Assembly: GCF_017831975.1 (NCBI RefSeq)
Contig: NZ_JAFDSS010000001.1
Span: forward strand, 2,914,001 to 2,978,000
DNA from: Microbacterium terrae
GTDB taxonomy: Bacteria; Actinomycetota; Actinomycetes; Actinomycetales; Microbacteriaceae
Direction of reading: 5' to 3'
Length of the DNA stretch: 64,000 bases
Below the pieces are notes generated by a model. The model made no database searches. It was not told the origin of the DNA and worked only from the letters and a program-made list of their open reading frames with translations. This document shows positions 41,950 through 49,538 of the stretch, piece by piece (position 1 is the first letter of the stretch; the number at the start of each line of letters is the position of its first letter). A program made the translations under genes and the position numbers.

Positions 41950-42856
41950 ATGGGCGACGCGGTGATCCAGATCGAGCAGTTGACCAAGTCGTACGGGCGG
42001 TTCCAGGCGCTGAAAGGGCTCGATCTGACGGTTGAGAAGGGGCAGGTGCATGGGTTCCTGGGCCCGAACGGGGGCCGGGAAGTCGACCACGATTCGGGTG
42101 CTGCTCGGGCTTCTCCGTAGCGATGGGGGCACTGCGACGGTGCTCGGCAAGGACCCCTGGCGGGATGTCGTGGAACTGCACCGTCGGCTGGCGTACGTTC
42201 CCGGGGACGTGTCGTTGTGGCCGGGGATGACCGGCGGTGAGGCGATCGATCTGCTCGGCAGCCTGCGCGGCGGCTTGGATGAGGCCCGTCGGAAGGACCT
42301 GCTGGAGCGGTTCGAGCTCGACCCCACCAAACGAGGCCGGCAGTACTCGAAAGGGAACCGGCAGAAGGTCGCGATCGTCGCCGCGCTCGCATCCGATGTG
42401 GAGCTGCTGATCCTGGACGAGCCGACCAGCGGGTTGGACCCGCTGATGGAGAACGTGTTCCAAGAAGTCGTCGGTGAAGCGAAAGCCCGCGGTGCGAGTG
42501 TGCTGCTGTCCAGCCACATCATGTCCGAGGTGGAGACCCTCGCCGACCGGCTCTCCATCATCCGGGACGGGAAGATCGTGCAGACCGGCACCCTGACCGA
42601 CCTGCAGAAGGGCTCCCGCACCACCATCCATGCGACCTTCACCCAGCCGGTGACCGACCACGCACTGCAGGGGTTGAAAGACGTGCACGTGGACGGCCCT
42701 CGGCTCACTGCGACGGTCGACACCGCCCTGGTGGGTGACGCGATGGGGCGGCTGACACCGTTCGGGATCACCGCCCTCACCGTCGAGCCGCCGTCGCTGG
42801 AGTCCCTGTTCCTCCGCCTGTACGAACCGGTCGCGGCGGACGAGAAGACGTCCTGA
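41950..42856 (+). pseudogene. ABC exporter ATP-binding protein (copy 2), frameshifted in Walker A
   Basis: The frame starts at ATG 41950 ([17 protein letters not shown]) and matches copy 1 until LGPNGG, then shifts. In the +1 frame the match resumes at GAGKSTT and continues cleanly to the stop at 42854-42856, with signature YSKGNRQKVAIV and Walker B LLILDEPTSGLDP. The cause is a run of five G at 42070-42074 where copy 1 implies four. No other lesion is visible. As written the gene is non-functional; a sequencing error or slippage in the G-run would restore it. Confidence 0.88.
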
Positions 42857-44451
42857 TGGCTGCCACCGCTGTCGCGGACACCCCACCGCTGCTGCGCGCG
42901 AACGTCCGGTACGACGGACGGATGCTGGCGCCCTGGGCGTTGCTGACGACACTGCTGTCCGCCTCGTCGATGCTGTACCCGGTGATCTTCCCCACAGACG
43001 AGGACCGGGCCGCGTTCGCCACAGCGGTCGGCGCGAACCCGGCGATGGCGATCATCTTCGGCCCCGCGTTCGACCTGTCCACGGCTGACGGTTTCAACGC
43101 CTGGCGGGCCCTCGCCCTCGGCGGGCTGATCGCAGCCCTCGGGGTGATCTTCGCCGTCACCCGTGCCACCCGCGCCCAAGAGGACTCCGGACAGGCGGAA
43201 CTCCTCGCCTCCGGCGTGATGGGACGCGCCACCCGGCTGATGGCCGCGGTCTGGATGTGCCTGGTCTTCGCGATCCTCCTCGGACTGATCACCGGTCTGG
43301 TCACGGTGCTGTTCGGCGGCGGCTGGAACGCGACGATGCTGTTGGCCGCGACGATGGCTGCGACCGCGTGGATGTTCACCGGAGTCGCCGCAGTCACCGC
43401 GCAACTCGGCGCCGACGCCCGCACCGCCAACTCGCTCGCCGTCGCCACCCTCGGCGTCCTGTTCATCGGCCGTGGCGTCAGTTACGCGCTCGAAGCGCCG
43501 GACTGGGTCATCTGGATCAACCCGCTCGGCTGGATGACCGAAACCAAACCCGCCGTCGACAACAACTGGTGGCCACTGCTGCTCGCCGTCGCCCTCACCG
43601 GCGTGCTGCTTGCCGTCGCCTTCCTCCTGCAGTCCCGCCGCGAGTTCGGTGCCGGGGCGATCGCACCCCGGCCCGGGCCACCCCGCGGAACGGCCCGCTC
43701 GACGTGGCGGCTCGCCGTCCGCATCAACCGCGGCCCGTTCATCTCCTGGACGATCGCCTTCATCGCCATCGGACTCGTGTTCGGCTACCTGGCCACCTCC
43801 GTCTCCGACATCTTCGCCAGCAACGAAGCACTCGCGGGCGCACTCGCCGCCGGCGCCGTCACGAGTGAAGACCTCGTCAACGCGTTCCTGGTCACCATCC
43901 TCAGCCTCGTCGGCATCCTCGCCTCCATCTCCGGCGTGCAGACCATCCTCAAAGTCCGCTCAGAAGAAGTCGAAGACCGCCTCGAACCCGTCATCGCCAC
44001 CGCGACCGCACGACCCCGCTACTACGCCAGCAACGTCCTCATCGCCCTCGCAGCCCCCGCCCTCTACGTCCTCATCGCAGGGACCCTGATCGCCACGCTC
44101 GCGTCCGCGGCAGACATCGGCGTCGAATTCGGCGACGCCCTGATGCAGGCCGTCGTCACCATCCCCGCAGTCTGGACCGTCGTCGCCCTCGCCGTCGCCG
44201 TCGTCGGCGCCCGCCCCCAGGTCTCCCTCGCCGCGTGGCTCGGCGTGCTCGCCTCGTTTGCGCTCACCATCCTCGGCCCCACCTTCAACCTGTGGGACTG
44301 GGTCCTCGCCATCAGCCCGTTCTGGCACGTCCCCAACGTCACCGACCCCAACGCCGACTGGTGGGGACTCATCTGGATCAGCCTCGTCACCCTCGTCTTC
44401 CTCGCGATCGGGTTCGCCGGCTTCCGACGCCGTGACCTTGCCCGCCAATAG
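42856..44451 (+). CDS. ABC-2 type exporter permease, antibiotic-exporter family (copy 2)
   Basis: A 531-residue homologue of the copy 1 permease, about twelve helices. Conserved segments include YDGRMLAPWALLTTLLSASS, VRSEEVEDRLEPVIATATAR and WDWVLAISPFWHVPNVTDP. The ATG shares its A with the ATPase TGA stop. The gene is intact although its ATPase partner is frameshifted, which argues either for a very recent lesion or for a sequence error. Confidence 0.9.
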   Translation: MAATAVADTPPLLRANVRYDGRMLAPWALLTTLLSASSMLYPVIFPTDEDRAAFATAVGANPAMAIIFGPAFDLSTADGFNAWRALALGGLIAALGVIFAVTRATRAQEDSGQAELLASGVMGRATRLMAAVWMCLVFAILLGLITGLVTVLFGGGWNATMLLAATMAATAWMFTGVAAVTAQLGADARTANSLAVATLGVLFIGRGVSYALEAPDWVIWINPLGWMTETKPAVDNNWWPLLLAVALTGVLLAVAFLLQSRREFGAGAIAPRPGPPRGTARSTWRLAVRINRGPFISWTIAFIAIGLVFGYLATSVSDIFASNEALAGALAAGAVTSEDLVNAFLVTILSLVGILASISGVQTILKVRSEEVEDRLEPVIATATARPRYYASNVLIALAAPALYVLIAGTLIATLASAADIGVEFGDALMQAVVTIPAVWTVVALAVAVVGARPQVSLAAWLGVLASFALTILGPTFNLWDWVLAISPFWHVPNVTDPNADWWGLIWISLVTLVFLAIGFAGFRRRDLARQ

Positions 44452-44485
44452 ACACACGCACGCTCACCAATCCACACCGGACAAC

Positions 44486-44501
44486 GCCAGCTAAGGGATC
44501 G
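44486..44501 (+). repeat. Cassette-junction motif, copy H
   Basis: GCCAGCTAAGGGATCG, 34 bp after the permease stop and 29 bp before the end of the convergent VOC gene. Confidence 0.55.
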
Positions 44502-44530
44502 GGCGCGTTCTGCGCACGGTCGATCAGAGA

Positions 44531-44872
44531 TCAGCGCTTGGTGTTGCCTCCGAACGAGATCTCATTGCCATCAGGGTCGGTGTAGACGACTTTCCGCATG
44601 GCGCCTTCGTACTGCTCGACACGCGTCGGGTCGATGCCTCGGCCGGTGATCGCGTCGACTCGCTCGTCGAGGTCGTCGACCATCACCATGCTGAGCGAGC
44701 CGCCGGCTCTATCGGGGAGCACTTCGAAGTACACAAAGCAGTGCTCACCGACCTCCCACACGGCCTCGCGGTCGTTCGGATAGAAGCTCGGCTCGCTTCC
44801 GAGCAGCTGTCGATACCACTGCAACGCGGGCTGATAATCGGCGACCGGGAACCCGGCGAACAGATCCACCAT
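44531..44872 (-). CDS. VOC family protein (single-gene unit)
   Basis: A 113-residue VOC/glyoxalase-fold protein: PVADYQPALQWYRQLLG (first module start), CFVYFEVLPDRAG, and YTDPDGNEISFGG at the end. ATG 44872 chosen; the frame continues upstream only across intergenic DNA and the neighbour's antisense. It is the only gene between motifs H and I (435 bp). Could be a resistance or binding protein. Confidence 0.87.
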   Translation of the reverse strand: MVDLFAGFPVADYQPALQWYRQLLGSEPSFYPNDREAVWEVGEHCFVYFEVLPDRAGGSLSMVMVDDLDERVDAITGRGIDPTRVEQYEGAMRKVVYTDPDGNEISFGGNTKR

Positions 44873-44920
44873 CCCGCGATGGTACGCCCGGGGCACGCAC
44901 GGGCCCAGCGCTCGCCCACC

Positions 44921-44936
44921 GCCCGAATGGGGATCG
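44921..44936 (+). repeat. Cassette-junction motif, copy I
   Basis: GCCCGAATGGGGATCG, preceded by CCAC. Very close to copy L (GCCCGATTGGGGATCC preceded by GCAC). Confidence 0.6.
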
Positions 44937-45002
44937 GGCAGGAGGAATGGTCCGGAGATGGGAGCGGCGCCGACGCGGGTGTGGACCTGGGGAGGCTGCG
45001 GG

Positions 45003-45365
45003 TCAGTTTCCTGCAGCGCGGCGCTGAGCAACCACTCCTGCAGCGATCCGTCCGATGAGCTCGTACGGAATCGGCTCGCGGTGCGGGAACACCACGGAGT
45101 CCTTCTCTCTGCGAAACGGGGCGACCTCTGGCTCAAGCACGGCCGGAAGCGTGGGAACGGGGTAGAGGCCGATGTGCTTCTTCCACGCGGCGAAGTGCAG
45201 CGCGTATCGCCCGCCGAGCATGATGGCCGGCATCCCGTACCGGATCTTCTCCTCTGGATCGGGAACTTCTGCCGCGATCGTCTCGCGGATCCGTTGGAGG
45301 CGTTTGGCAACCTCGGGATCGGCACATGCTGCGATGTAGGCGTCGATCGACTCTGGGGCCACCAT
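45003..45365 (-). CDS. DUF1801 (YdhG-like) family protein
   Basis: A 120-residue protein of the DUF1801/YdhG fold. Signature: EEKIRYGMPAIMLGGRYALHFAAWKKHIGLYP. ATG 45365 (GTG 45374 also possible). It is the only gene between junction motifs I and J. Family function unknown; a structural relation to frataxin-like/iron chaperone folds has been proposed for some members. Confidence 0.88.
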   Translation of the reverse strand: MVAPESIDAYIAACADPEVAKRLQRIRETIAAEVPDPEEKIRYGMPAIMLGGRYALHFAAWKKHIGLYPVPTLPAVLEPEVAPFRREKDSVVFPHREPIPYELIGRIAAGVVAQRRAAGN

Positions 45366-45390
45366 GCGCGTCACCCTATCGCCGAAACAG

Positions 45391-45406
45391 ACCCGCCGCC
45401 GGATCC
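45391..45406 (+). repeat. Cassette-junction motif, copy J
   Basis: ACCCGCCGCCGGATCC: mismatches at two fixed positions, spacing intact. It lies between the divergent DUF1801 and TetR genes. Confidence 0.45.
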
Positions 45407-45424
45407 TCTGGTGGGGTGGGCTAT

Positions 45425-45442
45425 ATTAGACACATGTCAAAT
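45425..45442. promoter_or_regulatory. TetR operator overlapping start codon
   Basis: ATTAGACA-CA-TGTCAAAT, an inverted repeat with one mismatch in eight. It overlaps the -10 box TATATT (45422-45427) and the ATG at 45434, so binding would block a leaderless transcript of the TetR gene. Confidence 0.72.
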
Positions 45443-46027
45443 ACGTCGACGGGTGTGCGTCGTTCTCCGGAGCAGCGCCGTGCACAGATCGTCGACGTCG
45501 CGGCCGCGCACTTTTCTCGTGACGGGGTTGCAGGGGCGTCGATGAGCGCGATCGCCACAGAGGCGGGGATCACCAGGGCACTGGTGTATCACTACTTCCC
45601 CGGCAAGGAGCGCCTGCTGGAAGCGGTGCTGGAGCGTGAGGCGAACCGGGTATTGGTGGCGACCGCTCCGGATGCGGCACTGTCGCAGCGCTCGAACGTC
45701 GACCGGGCGCTGACCGCGTTCTTCGAACACTTCGCAGCGAGCTCGGGAGCGGTGCGGGAGCTGTACGCGCCGACCACGCCGGCGGGCACCTCCACCGCGG
45801 CGCGACTCGCGGCCACCAACCACCAGGTGCAGGCGCAGCGCCTCCTCGCCGCAACCGGCACGGCAGACACCGAGCAATCGCGGCTTGCGATGGGCGCATG
45901 GCTCGCGTTCGTGGAGTACATCGCCCGGCACGCCGCCGAGGCCCCCGCAACGCCCGCGCAAGGCCACATCGAGTTGTGTGTGGCCGCGCTGGAGAGCATC
46001 CTCGGTCGCCCACTGCTGACCACCTGA
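45434..46027 (+). CDS. TetR family regulator
   Basis: A 197-residue repressor. HTH: RRAQIVDVAAAHFSRDGVAG and MSAIATEAGITRALVYHYFPGKERLL. TATATT lies exactly 12 bases before ATG 45434, so the mRNA is probably leaderless and autoregulated through the overlapping palindrome. Followed 49 bp later by an NAD(P)-binding protein gene in the same direction, its probable co-transcribed target. Confidence 0.9.
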   Translation: MSNTSTGVRRSPEQRRAQIVDVAAAHFSRDGVAGASMSAIATEAGITRALVYHYFPGKERLLEAVLEREANRVLVATAPDAALSQRSNVDRALTAFFEHFAASSGAVRELYAPTTPAGTSTAARLAATNHQVQAQRLLAATGTADTEQSRLAMGAWLAFVEYIARHAAEAPATPAQGHIELCVAALESILGRPLLTT

Positions 46028-46076
46028 GCGGCGAGCCACCCGCTCGCCGTTCATCCATCCCACGAAGGAGAAGTCT

Positions 46077-46727
46077 GTGAAGATCGTCGTTCTGGGAGCT
46101 ACCGGCAATGTCGGCTCCCGTTTCATCACCCAGGCCGTCCATGCCGGCCACCAGGTCGTGGCATTCGCGCGCACCCCGGAAGCAGTCGCGGTGCAGCCCG
46201 GCGTCACGACCGCGAAGGGTGCAGCAGAGGACACGGCGGCGCTCACCACTGCAGCGCAGGACGCGGACGCGCTGCTGGTGTCGATCACCGGCTCCCTGAG
46301 AGACCGGGACTTCATGCAGCGCACCCTGCCGAAGATCATCGACGCCGCGAAGACCGCCGGTGTCGCCCGCGTCGTGCTCGTCTCGGCCTTCGGCGCCGGC
46401 GACACCGCGCAGAAGGCATCCGGATCCGCACGACTGATCTACCGCACCGCGCTGCGCGGATTCCTCGCCGACAAAGCCGCCGCCGACCAGCTCCTGCAGG
46501 CCTCGGGTCTGGACTGGACGATCGTCTACCCGGTCAACCTCAAAGACGCACCCGCCCTCCCCGAGACCGCAATACAGCCGCTGACCGGTGTCGGCAGCGT
46601 CCCAGGCCTGCCGACTCTTCCGTTCGACAACGTCGCCACCGCGCTGGTCGGCATCATCACAGACCCGGCCACCACGCGCCAGCGACTGCTCATCACCACA
46701 CCCAAGGGCTGGAAACCCTTGCGCTGA
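46077..46727 (+). CDS. NAD(P)H-binding protein, NmrA/atypical SDR
   Basis: A 216-residue Rossmann protein. Cofactor motif KIVVLGATGNVGSRFI at residues 2-17, VVLVSAFGAG in place of the catalytic Ser region, and LDWTIVYPVNL, typical of NmrA-like/SDR_a5 proteins without a classical YxxxK. GTG 46077 follows GAAGGAG. Together with the TetR gene it forms a two-gene unit between motifs J and K. Confidence 0.88.
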   Translation: MKIVVLGATGNVGSRFITQAVHAGHQVVAFARTPEAVAVQPGVTTAKGAAEDTAALTTAAQDADALLVSITGSLRDRDFMQRTLPKIIDAAKTAGVARVVLVSAFGAGDTAQKASGSARLIYRTALRGFLADKAAADQLLQASGLDWTIVYPVNLKDAPALPETAIQPLTGVGSVPGLPTLPFDNVATALVGIITDPATTRQRLLITTPKGWKPLR

Positions 46728-46866
46728 GGAGACGGCACGCGCTAGGGCGACCATCGCGCGCCCCTCATGTGGCTCTCCGATCCGACCCAGGCAACACGAG
46801 CGTATCGATCGGCTCCCGCCGAGCCGGCGAGTCGGGCCTGTCCGGCTCATCGCCGCAACGGGCAGT

Positions 46867-46882
46867 GCGGGTGAACGGATCG
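46867..46882 (+). repeat. Cassette-junction motif, copy K (degenerate)
   Basis: GCGGGTGAACGGATCG, preceded by CAGT as in copy F. It keeps the length and the GGATCG end but differs at several fixed positions. Confidence 0.4.
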
Positions 46883-46916
46883 GCGCTGTGCGATCCGGTG
46901 TCGGTAGGGTTGCCGG

Positions 46917-47375
46917 ATGCCTGAACTGCATCATTCTCGGCTGCGCGAGATCGACGCTGAAACGCTGTATCGCATGATGTGGCTTCGAGTCACCGTGTTC
47001 GTCGTCGAGCAGGCTGCCGCCTACGCCGAACTCGACGGCCGCGATCTCGAGAAGGAGACCGAGCACTTCTGGGTGTCCGATGACGAGGCGAGCGAGGTGC
47101 TCGCTACGCTTCGGCTACTGGACGACGGCGATGCCGCGCGTATCGGACGTGTCGCGACCGCGCCGTCGGCACGCGGCGCCGGGCTGGCAGCCGAGCTCAT
47201 GCGCCGCGCGATCGCCAGGTCGACGGAGAAGTGGCCGGGCAGGCCGATCCACCTCGACGCACAGATGCACCTCGCCTCCTGGTACGGGCGGTTCGGATTT
47301 GAGGTCTCGGGTCCGCAGTTCGAAGAGGATGAGATTCCGCACGTCCCGATGGCCCGCGCGCCTGGTCCCGTGTGA
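46917..47375 (+). CDS. ElaA-like GNAT acetyltransferase
   Basis: A 152-residue acetyltransferase of the ElaA branch: LYRMMWLRVTVFVVEQ and AYAELDGRDLEKETEHFW at the N-terminus, acetyl-CoA motif APSARGAGLAAELM, and LASWYGRFGFEVSG at the end. TAGGGT at 46905-46910 lies 12 bases before ATG 46917, so a leaderless start. The only gene between motifs K and L. Confidence 0.92.
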   Translation: MPELHHSRLREIDAETLYRMMWLRVTVFVVEQAAAYAELDGRDLEKETEHFWVSDDEASEVLATLRLLDDGDAARIGRVATAPSARGAGLAAELMRRAIARSTEKWPGRPIHLDAQMHLASWYGRFGFEVSGPQFEEDEIPHVPMARAPGPV

Positions 47376-47455
47376 GGTCTGACCGGCAGGCTCGAGCCGA
47401 ACTAACTCCGGCTCCCTCACCACGCACGGCACGCAACGCCCTCACACCGCGCACC

Positions 47456-47471
47456 GCCCGATTGGGGATCC
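47456..47471 (+). repeat. Cassette-junction motif, copy L
   Basis: GCCCGATTGGGGATCC, 80 bp after the acetyltransferase stop and just left of the ArsR operator. Confidence 0.6.
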
Positions 47472-47487
47472 AGTCTGGCGAATGGAT

Positions 47488-47517
47488 ACACGGTTCTCTT
47501 AATTCAGAGAGGCGTGT
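47488..47517. promoter_or_regulatory. ArsR-type operator
   Basis: ACACG-gt-TCTCT (47488-47499) and AGAGA-gg-CGTGT (47506-47517) form a long inverted repeat around TAATTC. It ends at the -10 box TACCGT (47517-47522) of the ArsR gene. Confidence 0.78.
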
Positions 47518-47529
47518 ACCGTTGCTCCC

Positions 47530-47859
47530 GTGACTGCGACGCTGACGCACGCCCACGCGCTGGCCAGGTTCGGGTATGCGGTGTCCGATCCGACCAGGGT
47601 CGGCATCCTGCTCGCTCTTCGTGATGCGCCGGCGTATCCATCTGACCTCGCCGACACGCTGGGCGTGTCCCGTCAGGTGATGTCGAACCAGCTCGCGTGT
47701 TTGCGTGGTTGCGGGCTCGTCGAAGCGACCCCGGACGGGCGCAGGTCGTCGTACCGTCTCGCTGACCCGCACCTGGTGGCCGCGTTGAACGAGCTGCTGC
47801 AGGTCGTTCTGCTCGTCGACCCGACCTGCTGCGACAGCGACACCTGCAGGTGCGCATGA
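47530..47859 (+). CDS. ArsR/SmtB-type metal-sensing repressor
   Basis: A 109-residue winged-helix repressor of the CmtR/CadC kind. HTH: YPSDLADTLGVSRQVMSNQLACLRGCG; wing: LVEATPDGRRSSYRLAD. The C-terminus is Cys-rich (DPTCCDSDTCRC) and, with Cys in LACLRGCG, may form a Cd/Pb/Zn-type thiolate site. GTG start probably leaderless. Overlaps the cation-efflux gene by 4 bp, its obvious target. Confidence 0.92.
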   Translation: MTATLTHAHALARFGYAVSDPTRVGILLALRDAPAYPSDLADTLGVSRQVMSNQLACLRGCGLVEATPDGRRSSYRLADPHLVAALNELLQVVLLVDPTCCDSDTCRCA

Positions 47860-48530
47860 CCACCGAGGCCCTGAGCATCAAACGCGCGGCGACGCTGCGG
47901 CGCCGCATCCGCTGGATCGTCACCGGGACGATCGCCTACAACGTCATCGAGGCGATCGTCGCGATCACCGCCGGCACGATCGCATCGTCCGGAGCGCTCG
48001 TCGCGTTCGGTCTGGACTCCACCATCGAGGTGCTCTCCGCAGCTGCGGTCGCGTGGCAGTTCTCCCGCCGCGACCCCGAACGGTGGGAGCGGCCCACGCT
48101 CCGCGTCATCGCCGTCGCGTTCTTCGCCCTCGCCGCGTACGTCACCGCATCGTCAGCCATCACGCTCCTCACTCAGGTCGAGGTGGAACACAGCCCACTC
48201 GGGATCGCGATCACCGCGCTGAGCGTGCTCGTCATGCCGTTCCTGTCCTACGCGGAACGACGCGCCGGGCGTGAGCTCGGCTCCGTGACCGCCGTCGCGG
48301 ACTCCAAACAGACATTGATCTGCACCTACCTCTCTGCCGCGGTCCTCGGAGGGCTCGTCCTGAACAGCCTGTTCGGCTGGTGGTGGGCAGACAGCGTCGC
48401 CGGCTTCGTGATCGCCGCATTCGCCATCCGTGAAGGCATCGAGGCCTGGCGCGGCGACGCCTGCGCCACCTCAATCGGGATGCTCATCGAAGACGACACC
48501 AACGACGCGGGCGAGCACCAGCACCACTGA
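47856..48530 (+). CDS. Cation diffusion facilitator-like efflux protein
   Basis: A 224-residue membrane transporter with five to six helices and the CDF pattern: GLDSTIEVLSAAAVAWQF (metal-site Asp) and VADSKQTLICTYLSAAVLGGL with a second Asp. It is shorter than classical CDF proteins and lacks the long C-terminal cytoplasmic domain, ending in a His-rich tail (EHQHH). ATG 47856 overlaps the ArsR stop. Presumed to export the metal sensed by ArsR. Confidence 0.9.
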   Translation: MTTEALSIKRAATLRRRIRWIVTGTIAYNVIEAIVAITAGTIASSGALVAFGLDSTIEVLSAAAVAWQFSRRDPERWERPTLRVIAVAFFALAAYVTASSAITLLTQVEVEHSPLGIAITALSVLVMPFLSYAERRAGRELGSVTAVADSKQTLICTYLSAAVLGGLVLNSLFGWWWADSVAGFVIAAFAIREGIEAWRGDACATSIGMLIEDDTNDAGEHQHH

Positions 48531-48546
48531 GCGGCACCGCCGCCCA

Positions 48547-48562
48547 ACTCCCGGGGGGATCC
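48547..48562 (+). repeat. Possible terminal junction motif, copy M
   Basis: ACTCCCGGGGGGATCC shares the GGGGGATCC half with copies A and B but not the GCCCG half. It sits between the efflux gene and the convergent chromosomal HTH gene, where the right end of the array would be expected. Confidence 0.25.
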
Positions 48563-48571
48563 TGGCCCGGT

Positions 48572-49165
48572 CTACTCGTGCGATGGGGGCGGCGTCCCGA
48601 GGTCGCGCACGAGGTATGCCCAGGGGAACCAGCGCCACGCGAGCATCCAGCCCTCCTCCTCATCGCGCCGCGACAGCCCGCGCCAGATGAGCCGCTTGTG
48701 CTCCCACTGGGTGTCGGTACGCACCATGCGGTGACGGAACATGCCCCCGTCGACGGTGCGCCAGCCGGCGCGCCCGGCCAGCTCCAGCTCCAGCATCTCG
48801 TCGAACGCGGTGACGGGACCCAGCCAGCGATACTCCGATGGCACAGCCTCGCCGGTGGTGTCGGGATCGGCCGCGTCCGACCTGCTGGCATCACCGAATC
48901 GCTGCTGCGCCGCCTGGCGGGTCATCCCGAGTTCGGCGCCGATCGCCGCCCAGCTCACGCCGCCGGCGCGCGCCGACTCCACGGCCTGCCGCAAGATTCC
49001 CCGCACCTCGAGTTCGGCCTCCGCGCTGGTACGAATGAGGGCGAGGTGGTCCTCGGCGCGGACGTCACCGTCGATGCCCGCAGCATCCAGGATCGCGACG
49101 CGTACGACGTCGCCGACGCCCGAGAGCCCGTCTTCAGGACCTTCCGGGGCCGTCGCGCCCGTCAT
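48572..49165 (-). CDS. HTH-containing protein, unknown family
   Basis: A 197-residue protein. Residues about 68-92, VSWAAIGAELGMTRQAAQQRFG, form a helix-turn-helix seen in many small actinobacterial DNA-binding proteins. The C-terminal half is Trp-rich (WRTVDGGMFRHRMV; GWMLAWRWFPWAY) and looks like a separate folded domain. ATG/GTG start overlaps the stop of the upstream small membrane gene by 4 bp. It may autoregulate through the GTCAA...TTGAC palindromes upstream of the pair. Confidence 0.78.
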   Translation of the reverse strand: MTGATAPEGPEDGLSGVGDVVRVAILDAAGIDGDVRAEDHLALIRTSAEAELEVRGILRQAVESARAGGVSWAAIGAELGMTRQAAQQRFGDASRSDAADPDTTGEAVPSEYRWLGPVTAFDEMLELELAGRAGWRTVDGGMFRHRMVRTDTQWEHKRLIWRGLSRRDEEEGWMLAWRWFPWAYLVRDLGTPPPSHE

Positions 49166-49434
49166 TCCGCGTCCCGCTCGTCAGCGCCGTCTCGGCTCGG
49201 GAGCCACATTCCTCCGAGCGTCGATTGGTCTCGTGGGTTCCGTGCGAGCCATCCGAGCCGGGCCGCGAGGGTCACCGTGCCCGCGACGCAGAACACCACC
49301 CCGATGCCGATGAGCATCCCGCCGCCGAACCCATCGAGAAAGGCACCGGCGAGCGTGCATGCGATACCGAGGAAGAGGACGACGTACCCTGGCGCCAGAC
49401 GGGCGCCGCGAGGGCTCTGAGTGCCGGAAGACAT
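49162..49434 (-). CDS. Small two-helix membrane protein
   Basis: A 90-residue protein with two hydrophobic helices: APGYVVLFLGIACTLAGAFL and GGMLIGIGVVFCVAGTVTL. The minus strand reads TAGGGT, six bases, then ATG 49434, so the transcript is leaderless and its -10 box lies inside a palindrome. Co-transcribed with the HTH gene. Confidence 0.8.
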   Translation of the reverse strand: MSSGTQSPRGARLAPGYVVLFLGIACTLAGAFLDGFGGGMLIGIGVVFCVAGTVTLAARLGWLARNPRDQSTLGGMWLPSRDGADERDAE

Positions 49435-49436
49435 GC

Positions 49437-49482
49437 GTCAACCCTAGGTTGACATGCCCGTATGCGTCAAGCGTTCCTTGAC
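49437..49482. promoter_or_regulatory. Two GTCAA...TTGAC operators
   Basis: GTCAACCCTAGGTTGAC (49437-49453) and GTCAAGCGTTCCTTGAC (49466-49482) are 17-bp inverted repeats, 29 bp centre to centre. The first contains the -10 box of the membrane/HTH pair. Confidence 0.8.
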
Positions 49483-49538
49483 ACGCGGGGGCACGTCCGT
49501 TCAGCCGTGCGTCAGGCGGTCTCGGGCAGACTCGACGC

